DNA from: Francisella adeliensis
GTDB taxonomy: Bacteria > Pseudomonadota > Gammaproteobacteria > Francisellales > Francisellaceae
Direction of reading: 5' to 3'
NCBI RefSeq assembly: GCF_003290445.1
Contig: NZ_CP021781.1
Location: 1,860,001 to 1,924,000, forward strand
DNA length: 64,000 bases
Part shown: one piece after another, positions 57,331 through 64,000 of the stretch
Position numbering within the stretch: the stretch's first letter is position 1
Layout of the letters: each line of letters opens with the position of its first letter
Notes under the pieces: model-generated
Told to the model about the DNA's origin: nothing
Database searches by the model: none
Seen by the model: the letters and a program-made list of their open reading frames with translations, nothing else
Translations under genes and position numbers: made by a program

Positions 57331-58793
57331 GCTCCTGGGAACTTATATTTATCGTTGATTGTTTCAGAATACTTTGTAGTCAGCTCATTAGTCAAGCTCT
57401 CTGTGACTGCAAATACACTCGCTACTGTAGTCTTTGTGAATACATCTAAAAGTTCTTGTGCTTTTTTAGGGTCTTTTTTATACAGCGAAATATACTCTTT
57501 CTCAAAAGCTTGCTGATTTTGCTGTATTTGTTTATTCAATATCGCAAATTTTGCCTTTATAATCGGAGCATACTTAGGGAAGTTAAGCATACCTAACATC
57601 TGTAGCTTTCTAAATTTCCAGTATGCAGAGAAATTATCAGCATGATTATCTCCAACTTGGTATTCCAAAGGGATTTTTGCTCCTTGGTAAAAAGGCACAT
57701 AAATACTCAAAGCACCCATTCCTAGGCTTAGATATTCAATATTTGCTATTGGTAACGGCAAATCATCCTTCAAAGATAATATATGTGATTGTTGAGTTCT
57801 GTATACAGATATTGGTCTAGCTGTCACAGATGGATCTTGTAGTTCATAAGGATCATGTTTCGTGTTTTCAAAATGGCTATTTAAAGCATGCTCCACATCA
57901 TCGATAGAAATCTTATTTTCAGGCGTTAGAAATGTTGGAAAACTATTACCTTTATATTCTGTAGCTTTTTGTGATGGTGTAAATAGATTCTGTAAATATT
58001 TTACTCTTGGATAGTTATATCCAGCATCTGAAATATTATCTTGACTATAGATTTTTCTGAAATCAAAATCTCCGCCTTTATATAAACCATGTTCAGTAGC
58101 AAAAGAAACTAAACCTGGAGACATCATTACATTTTCTTTATCACCTAAATCAATCACACCTATTCTACTTTGATTTGCAGATACAAAATATTTATCAGCA
58201 GGGATTTTTACGGCTACCCAATTATGACCACCAGCATTTTCAAGATACCACGCCTCATTTTTATCGGCAAAAGCCACACCAAAACCTTCTGATGAACCAT
58301 ACTTTTCTATAATTTGTCCTAGAAGAGATACACCCTCTTTTGCAGAATGTATTTGTGGTAATAGTATAGTAGCACTAGCCTCTTCTGATACGCCATTGCT
58401 GACATAAGGATCTACCTTTAGTACTTTTTCATTACTAAAAATTGTCTCTGTAGCTGAAACAGATACACCTTCATCGTTGAAACCAGACTCTTCAAACCCA
58501 TGGTTATCAGTCTGCCAATCAGGGACTCCTGAATAACCTAACAAATTATCTGGGAGCTGGTATTTGAAACCATTTTCAGGCTCTTCATGATTTTGATAAA
58601 GGTAACCATGCTTTAGTGGAGGGTGATACACAAATCTCACTGCACCACTGTCTGAAGGACCATCCACATTACGAGAAACAATAATTGAGCCATCAGCAGA
58701 AACATCTTTTCCAACAATAATAGTTGTACAAGAAAGTCCATAAGAAAAACCTACTACAGAGGCTATAGATATTAGTATTTTTTTAAGTTGCAT
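57327..58793 (-). CDS. C69-family dipeptidase (secreted)
   Basis: This 488-residue protein has a signal peptide, then Cys22 in SCTTIIVGKDVSADGS, which after cleavage would be the N-terminal nucleophile of a C69 (PepD-like) dipeptidase. Further motifs include SRNVDG, GFEESGFNDEGVSVSATE and NQSRIG. It probably cleaves dipeptides outside the cytoplasm. It converges with the small exported protein gene. Confidence 0.88.
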   Translation of the reverse strand: MQLKKILISIASVVGFSYGLSCTTIIVGKDVSADGSIIVSRNVDGPSDSGAVRFVYHPPLKHGYLYQNHEEPENGFKYQLPDNLLGYSGVPDWQTDNHGFEESGFNDEGVSVSATETIFSNEKVLKVDPYVSNGVSEEASATILLPQIHSAKEGVSLLGQIIEKYGSSEGFGVAFADKNEAWYLENAGGHNWVAVKIPADKYFVSANQSRIGVIDLGDKENVMMSPGLVSFATEHGLYKGGDFDFRKIYSQDNISDAGYNYPRVKYLQNLFTPSQKATEYKGNSFPTFLTPENKISIDDVEHALNSHFENTKHDPYELQDPSVTARPISVYRTQQSHILSLKDDLPLPIANIEYLSLGMGALSIYVPFYQGAKIPLEYQVGDNHADNFSAYWKFRKLQMLGMLNFPKYAPIIKAKFAILNKQIQQNQQAFEKEYISLYKKDPKKAQELLDVFTKTTVASVFAVTESLTNELTTKYSETINDKYKFPGA

Positions 58794-58905
58794 ATTAGAT
58801 TTACTGTTTAGAGATTTCTAATTTAGTATAGCCTTATAAATGTAAAGATAAAACATATATAATAGCGTTATTAAAAGATGTGACTATTTTATTAGCCCAT
58901 GGAAA

Positions 58906-59664
58906 TTATGATGAGACTGTACCAATTTCTTGTATAACTTTCTTTTCCTCTGTATTAAAAGCACTATTTTCTTTTAATGTTTCAAATACTGATCTTGCTA
59001 AAACTCTTCCTGCCTCTATATCACTTTGCCAATGAGCACCACATATAACTCTACTATAACCATAATCCATACCTCGAGCCAAAATTTGCTCTCTGAATTT
59101 TTCAGGTAAAATATCTGCTAAAACATACGCTACAGTCATTCCTCTTGTAGAGTGTCCTGATGGGTATGAAATACTTCTTTTAGAAGATGTAGAATCGTCA
59201 CCCTGACAGCTAACAGTATGATAATAGTAATAAGGCCTGTCTCTTGCATATGCAGTCTTTGCTTTTTCTGTAGAATTATTACCATCAAGAACTACTTTAG
59301 TAAAAATATCTGTAGTTGCGTTTTTTATCTTGACTTTATCCTCTTCAGATATATTAAGAGGATCTATAAATATTTGTTGATAATACTCTGTTGTTTTACT
59401 CGCATCTGCAATAGTTTGATCCATTCTCTCTTTTGATATTGGCTGACCATTAAAAAACTTATTGTTTTGATAAAGAGTTTTCGTTATTTCTTGATCTTGA
59501 GCAAAGGTAGGAGAATTATGTCCATTAGAATCAACTTCCATGCTCGGAGGTGGTGGAAGAATTTCTTTACTATCTGGTAATGCTGTAGGTGATAAGAAAC
59601 CATCTTCAGCAAATGCTGTTAGGCTACATAGAGTTAATATTGCTATGATTAATTTTTTATTCAC
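58906..59664 (-). CDS. Class A acid phosphatase (PAP2 superfamily), exported
   Basis: This 252-residue periplasmic phosphatase has a signal peptide ending near AFA and the three PAP2 motifs: KTAYARDRP (Kx6RP), SYPSGHS (PSGH) and SRVICGAHWQSD (SRx5Hx3D). The catalytic His, Arg and Lys residues are all present. The spacing matches bacterial class A nonspecific acid phosphatases such as PhoN; lipid-type PAP2 enzymes lack the soluble form. Physiological substrate is unknown. Confidence 0.9.
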   Translation of the reverse strand: MNKKLIIAILTLCSLTAFAEDGFLSPTALPDSKEILPPPPSMEVDSNGHNSPTFAQDQEITKTLYQNNKFFNGQPISKERMDQTIADASKTTEYYQQIFIDPLNISEEDKVKIKNATTDIFTKVVLDGNNSTEKAKTAYARDRPYYYYHTVSCQGDDSTSSKRSISYPSGHSTRGMTVAYVLADILPEKFREQILARGMDYGYSRVICGAHWQSDIEAGRVLARSVFETLKENSAFNTEEKKVIQEIGTVSS

Positions 59665-59709
59665 AATAAGTTTCTCAATTATTCTTTAAGATTTCATTAT
59701 AATACTACA

Positions 59710-59726
59710 TTGATTAATTAAATCAA
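59710..59726. repeat. Inverted repeat in the phosphatase / AEC carrier gap
   Basis: TTGATT and AATCAA flank AATTA in the 169-base divergent region. It could be an operator, but it is short and AT-rich. Confidence 0.25.
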
Positions 59727-59833
59727 GCCACAAATGTTAAAAATATATTATGTCACTTAAAAATGTGTTTTTTTGTGAGCCCTTGTTTATAATTACCATT
59801 TTAATTGAAAATTATCGGAGTCATTTTTTTATC

Positions 59834-60784
59834 ATGATGGAAGTTTTTAATACTACATTTGTACTGTTTTTCACTATTTTCTTTGGTCTAATTATGGGCT
59901 ACAGCAAAATATTTCCCAAAGGTTCTGATAAAACATTTATCCACCTGGTTTTCTATATTCTTTTACCATTACAGCTTTTTTTAAGTTGTTATCGTACAGA
60001 CACCTCAACTCTTAGCTTTAATTATGGTCTTGCTTATGTTGGCAGTATGCTAGTTATGGCTACTTTCACTTTTTTTATAACTATAAAACTGATGAAAGGA
60101 ACTAAAGTAGATGGTGTATTAAACTCTATGTCTGTTACTCAAGTAGATGGAGCTTATTTTGCGATACCTTTATTTATGCTGGTATTTTCATCAGCAGCAT
60201 TTGCGATACCTTTAATGGCTATACAAAATATAGTATTTTTCACAGTTAGTGTTTTGATGATAGAGCTATTACAAAAAAATAGCTTATCTGGGACTAGCAG
60301 TGTTACATTTGTAATTAAGAGAATTATCAAAGTATCTTTTACAAACCCAATCATATTATCTTCTGTATTAGGTTTTATTTTTGGCGGTCTTAAAGTACCA
60401 ATAAACCACAACATAACTCATTCTTTTGAATTTCTTGGTAAAGCATCTGCACCTGTTGCATTATTCTCAATAGGTTTGTCATGTAGCTATGGTTTAAGAC
60501 AGTTTAAAGTTGACTACCAAATGCTAGCGATATGTGTACTTACAGTTCTTAAGCTCTTAGTGTTTCCTTTAGTAGCCTTGCTATTTGGTTTAGCTCTAGG
60601 TTTGCATGGTAATTTACTATTAGCTTTGATTTTGCTGTGTAGTACCCCAACAGCTACCCATAACTATATAATAGCTAACCAGTATGATCTACCTGAACAA
60701 GTTAATATTCAAACATTTGTAGTTGTATTCACAACAATACTTAGCTTTTTAAGTGTAAATATGTGGATGTATTTTATAAAATAG
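59834..60784 (+). CDS. AEC-family (auxin efflux carrier-like) permease
   Basis: This carrier has about 10 membrane segments and ALFSIGLSCSYGL and LCSTPTATHNYIIANQYD stretches typical of AEC permeases, which move organic acids or amino-acid-like compounds. I place the start at the ATG at 59834 (316 residues), preceded by CGGAG at 59816; the frame runs back to 59750 but that start has no ribosome site. Substrate is unknown. It is divergent from the phosphatase gene. Confidence 0.82.
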   Translation: MMEVFNTTFVLFFTIFFGLIMGYSKIFPKGSDKTFIHLVFYILLPLQLFLSCYRTDTSTLSFNYGLAYVGSMLVMATFTFFITIKLMKGTKVDGVLNSMSVTQVDGAYFAIPLFMLVFSSAAFAIPLMAIQNIVFFTVSVLMIELLQKNSLSGTSSVTFVIKRIIKVSFTNPIILSSVLGFIFGGLKVPINHNITHSFEFLGKASAPVALFSIGLSCSYGLRQFKVDYQMLAICVLTVLKLLVFPLVALLFGLALGLHGNLLLALILLCSTPTATHNYIIANQYDLPEQVNIQTFVVVFTTILSFLSVNMWMYFIK

Positions 60785-60882
60785 TATTGTTTATCTTGAG
60801 ATCCTCGTTTTACCTAGAAGGCTCTTTACATTATCCTTTTTTTAAACTAGCCTTAGACTATTAAGGTTTATAGCAATTAAAC

Positions 60883-62151
60883 ATGCAACATACCAAGCCA
60901 ACATTATTACAAAAAATTCTAGCCCCTTTCCGTGACTCAAAAATGTTTAGCATGCTTATTTTAGGGTATGCTTCTGGACTCCCTCTAATGCTAACAGCAT
61001 CATCTTTGCTATTATGGTATAAAGATAGTGGCATAGACACTCAAAAAATTGCTTTCCTTACGCTTATAGCACTTCCTTATACTGTAAAATATCTATGGGC
61101 TCCTTTCTTAGACAAAATAAGTATTCTTGGTCTTGGTAGGCGCAAAGGCTGGATACTTTTAACTCAAGTATTATTGATTTCACTTATAGCTTTTATGAGT
61201 CTTTTTTCTCCCGCAAGCTCTCCTTTGATTATCGCATTTATTGGTTTTTTAATTTGCTTTGTTTCAGCTACCCAAGATATTGCTATCAATGCTTATCAAA
61301 CAGAAGTTTTAACTGAACATGAACGAGCTTTAGGTAATGCTGTTGCTGTGATGGGTTATCGTATCGGAATGATTGTTACTGGCTCAATTGTACTAATCAT
61401 TGCTGATAAACTTCATAATAACTGGAATCTCACATGGTTAATGATATTACCATTTTTTATAATTTGTCCACTATATACTTTATTGCTTAAAGAAAACCCT
61501 CAAAGCATTGCACCCAAATCTTTTAGAGAAGCCTTCACAATACCTTTTTTTGATTTTTTTACACGTAAAAATGTCTCTGCTGCAGTCATAATACTGATTA
61601 TAATCATTGTCTATAAACTAGCTGATGCTATTGCTTTTTCATTAAATACCATCTTTTTTGTAGATATTGGTTTTGATAAAACTACCATAGCTGTTTCATA
61701 TAAAGCTTTCTCACTAGTAGCAACTATTTCTGGACTTATTTTTGGTGGTTTGGTCGCTAAAAAAATTGGGGTTTATCGTAGTTTCTTATACTTTAGTATA
61801 CTAATGGCTTGCGCAAACTTAACTTATGTCGCACTAGCTATAGTCGGTAAAAATTATTATCTAATGGTTTCATCTGTAGCTGTTGAATACTTTTTTGGCG
61901 CAATGGGTACAGCGATATTAGTGGCTATGATTATGAGCTTGGTAAACCTAAAATTCTCAGCAACACAATTTGCAATATTAAGCTCTATTGATTCACTTGG
62001 GCGTGTACTAGTTGGACCACTAGCTGGATATATACAGTCTCACTATAATTGGGAAGGACTATTTATTTTTAGCTTTGCAGTAGGAATGATTGTCTCTTTG
62101 GCAATATATCTATTTAGAAAGCAGATTAAAGGCATGGCAAACTTAAGTTAG
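60883..62151 (+). CDS. ampG: AmpG-like muropeptide MFS transporter
   Basis: AmpG imports anhydro-muropeptides from the periplasm for cell-wall recycling. The 422-residue protein has about 12 membrane segments, with MLILGYASGLPLMLTASSL near the start, PYTVKYLWAPFLD and GRRKGWIL, and SATQDIAINAYQTEVL, all AmpG features. It ends 4 bases inside the convergent rluC gene. Confidence 0.87.
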   Translation: MQHTKPTLLQKILAPFRDSKMFSMLILGYASGLPLMLTASSLLLWYKDSGIDTQKIAFLTLIALPYTVKYLWAPFLDKISILGLGRRKGWILLTQVLLISLIAFMSLFSPASSPLIIAFIGFLICFVSATQDIAINAYQTEVLTEHERALGNAVAVMGYRIGMIVTGSIVLIIADKLHNNWNLTWLMILPFFIICPLYTLLLKENPQSIAPKSFREAFTIPFFDFFTRKNVSAAVIILIIIIVYKLADAIAFSLNTIFFVDIGFDKTTIAVSYKAFSLVATISGLIFGGLVAKKIGVYRSFLYFSILMACANLTYVALAIVGKNYYLMVSSVAVEYFFGAMGTAILVAMIMSLVNLKFSATQFAILSSIDSLGRVLVGPLAGYIQSHYNWEGLFIFSFAVGMIVSLAIYLFRKQIKGMANLS

Positions 62152-63074
62152 TTGATGTAATTATCAAACCTTTCATCTAAGCTAGCTTCAACACTAATCG
62201 TTTTATCTTGTTTTTCATCAAAAAACTCAAGACTACCCGCATGAAGCAAAAGCTTGTTAACACCTTTTCGATCTAAAAGATTATCTTTAATAGTATTGCC
62301 ATATTTCTTATCTGCTACTATAGGATGTCCCATTTCTTTACAGTGTACTCTTATCTGATGGGTTCTACCTGTTTCTAATTTTATTTTTAGCAGACTAAAT
62401 TCATCTTTGATATGCTTTACATTAAGTATATGTGTAACAGTATTCTTACCCTCTTGTTTGTCAACTTTTACTACTCTTTGGCCATCTTTGGTCTCAGTGC
62501 GTTTAAGTGGTAGATTTATAGTTTTAAGGCTTTTGTCCCACTTACCATGAACAACAGCATAGTAAATCTTATCAACCTTTCGTTCTTTAAAAATATCAAA
62601 AAAATACACCAAAGAACTATGTTTTTTAGCCAATATCACACAACCTGATGTCTCTTTATCTAAACGATGAACAAGGTCTAATCTTCTTGCTTTTGGGCGA
62701 AGTTGTCTTAATCTTTCTACTAAACCAGAGTTAACTCCAGATCCACCATGAACTGCTAACCCTGATGGTTTATTAACGATAATATAATCATCATTTTCAT
62801 AGAGTATTTTACTCTCAAGAAAATCAAGGTGTGACTGAGATACTTTTACCTCTGCTTGCTCATCCTCAAGCATAAATGGCGGTACTCGCACTATATCTCC
62901 AGCACTGACCCTCGTTGTCTGTTTAACGCGCTTTTTATTTACACGCAAATCGCCCTTGCGAATCCAACGATATATCAAAGCCTTAGGAAGCTTAGAAAAC
63001 TTGCCTAGTAAGAAATTGTCAATTCGTTGACCGTTTATGTCATCTGAAACTTCTAAGTGTTGTACTCTAGCCAT
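62148..63074 (-). CDS. rluC: 23S rRNA pseudouridine synthase RluC
   Basis: RluC makes pseudouridines at three sites of 23S rRNA. The 308-residue protein has an N-terminal S4-like RNA-binding domain (RIDNFLLGKFSKLPKALIYRWI) and the catalytic Asp in HRLDKETSG near residue 137, followed by the RTHQIRVHCKEMGHPI motif. RluD is a close alternative; the length and start favour RluC. It overlaps zapE by 8 bases. Confidence 0.9.
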   Translation of the reverse strand: MARVQHLEVSDDINGQRIDNFLLGKFSKLPKALIYRWIRKGDLRVNKKRVKQTTRVSAGDIVRVPPFMLEDEQAEVKVSQSHLDFLESKILYENDDYIIVNKPSGLAVHGGSGVNSGLVERLRQLRPKARRLDLVHRLDKETSGCVILAKKHSSLVYFFDIFKERKVDKIYYAVVHGKWDKSLKTINLPLKRTETKDGQRVVKVDKQEGKNTVTHILNVKHIKDEFSLLKIKLETGRTHQIRVHCKEMGHPIVADKKYGNTIKDNLLDRKGVNKLLLHAGSLEFFDEKQDKTISVEASLDERFDNYIN

Positions 63075-64000
63075 TTATACTTCCAAAGTTAGAGTTTTGC
63101 ATATCATTAAGCCTACTAATAGTACGTTGGAATTCAAACTTTAATTTTTCACCATTGTAAATATTTTTAAAATCTTGATTTGCTAAAATTATCACTTTTT
63201 TATTTTGATCATAACATTCATCAATAAAAGCAATAAATCTTCTTGCCATATCTTCATTATACTCATCAAAACCAACGAGATTATATAAAAATATTTGCTC
63301 AAACCTTTTACAAATTTCAATATAATCATAAGCACTTCTACCATCCCCACAAATAATAGAAAACTCAAAACAAACATCTGTGTGACTTAGTAATAAAGTC
63401 GGTATTTCTCTATCAAGGACATTTATACTCTTACCCTTATCAAAATCCTTATTATGCACAAAAAATCTATCAAAGAAATTTTTACGATTATGCTCATTAT
63501 ATGGGAATGTATAGTTTAAGTGCTCACTATCTACTAAAAACCTATAATCAACACCTGAGTCTAAGTTTAGTACGCTAACATTCTGCTTTAAAACCTCTAT
63601 CGCTGGTAAAAAAAGCTCTCGCTGTAGTCCTCTTGAATATAGCTTTTGTGGCTCAATATTTGAAGTTGCTACTAAAACCACACCCAATGCAAATAGCTCT
63701 TTAAAGATATTTCCTAAAATCATAGCATCTGCAATATCTTCAACGAAAAATTCATCAAAGCAAATGATTCTAGTTTCTTTTGCTATTTGATTTGCAACTC
63801 TTCCAATAGGGTTCTTCTTACCTTGAAATCCTCGCAATCTTGAATGAATATCTTTCATGAAATGTGAGAAATGTTGTCTTGTTTTATTCGTAACAGGAAC
63901 TTGTTCATAAAACATATCCATGATAAAAGTTTTACCTCTACCAACACCACCCCACATGTACAACCCTTGAATCTCAGGGTAAAGTTTTTTACCAAAAAGA
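63067..64000 (-). CDS. zapE: Cell-division ATPase ZapE (AFG1-like), start beyond window end
   Basis: ZapE is an AFG1-family ATPase that acts at the Z-ring in cell division. The frame is open through the last base, with about 310 residues visible: Walker A in WGGVGRGKTFIMD, Walker B in IICFDEFFV, and LVATSNIEPQKLY after it. The TTG at 63963 is not the start, since family sequence (KLYPEIQGLYMWGG) continues upstream. It is followed by rluC with an 8-base overlap. Confidence 0.9.
   Translation of the reverse strand, partial: LFGKKLYPEIQGLYMWGGVGRGKTFIMDMFYEQVPVTNKTRQHFSHFMKDIHSRLRGFQGKKNPIGRVANQIAKETRIICFDEFFVEDIADAMILGNIFKELFALGVVLVATSNIEPQKLYSRGLQRELFLPAIEVLKQNVSVLNLDSGVDYRFLVDSEHLNYTFPYNEHNRKNFFDRFFVHNKDFDKGKSINVLDREIPTLLLSHTDVCFEFSIICGDGRSAYDYIEICKRFEQIFLYNLVGFDEYNEDMARRFIAFIDECYDQNKKVIILANQDFKNIYNGEKLKFEFQRTISRLNDMQNSNFGSING

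Overview
The window is a contiguous, AT-rich, densely coded bacterial chromosome segment. Gene content and order fit a member of the Francisellaceae, probably Francisella or Allofrancisella outside the tularensis core. Pointers are the neighbouring purL/purF, glutamate decarboxylase and TolC genes, a two-lipoyl-domain SucB in an sdh-suc cluster, a Pht-like MFS carrier and a CBU_0592-like membrane protein. The assignment is by recognition only; no search was run. There is no phage, CRISPR array, rRNA or intact insertion sequence. Most of the window is core metabolism.

Layout. 1-5.9 kb: arginine biosynthesis (argJ partial, argB, argF, argG, argH) facing the repressor gene argR; the argF-argG gap may hold a decayed transposase tail. 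6-10 kb (minus): a YihY/BrkB-like membrane protein, PnuC and PriA in one tight operon, divergent from a WrbA-like flavoprotein and a glycine-zipper lipoprotein. 11-14.8 kb (plus): Pht-like MFS carrier and a Zn/Mn-type ABC importer. 14.9-19.3 kb: dienelactone hydrolase, hpt-purA (minus) and purH (plus). 19.3-22.8 kb: an accessory patch with a Bcr/CflA-type efflux gene, a divergent SoxR regulator with a near-perfect SoxR operator, a purH pseudogene remnant, a HAAAP amino-acid permease and a soxR remnant, ending at tRNA-Leu(GAG). 22.8-33.5 kb (minus): sdhCDAB-sucAB-apt-glmM-tpiA-secG-tRNA-Leu, with gltA divergent. 35-42.7 kb (minus): purF-purL-alpha/beta hydrolase-small membrane protein-aldose epimerase. 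42.8-47.2 kb (minus): glutamate decarboxylase, then PIMT-like protein-tolC-phosphopantetheinyl transferase. 47.4-56.8 kb (minus): ackA-pta-Coq4-like-gabD, then a methionine block with two SAM-II riboswitches: riboswitch-homocysteine methyltransferase-riboswitch-transsulfuration enzyme-POT transporter. 57-64 kb: small secreted protein, C69 dipeptidase, class A acid phosphatase, AEC carrier, AmpG-like carrier, rluC and zapE (cut by the window end).

The most interesting signals are regulatory and evolutionary. Two 49-nt elements about 1.24 kb apart, 45/49 identical, match the conserved blocks of the SAM-II aptamer, a class known mainly from Alphaproteobacteria. Each is followed by a segment that could pair with the aptamer's 3' strand, suggesting a shared switching mechanism. 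The SoxR box lies in a 19-bp promoter spacer of an efflux gene, so SoxR probably acts directly on efflux. The purH and soxR remnants flank the HAAAP permease as intact purH and soxR flank the efflux gene, pointing to an old tandem duplication or insertion at tRNA-Leu. I saw no new defence or secretion system.
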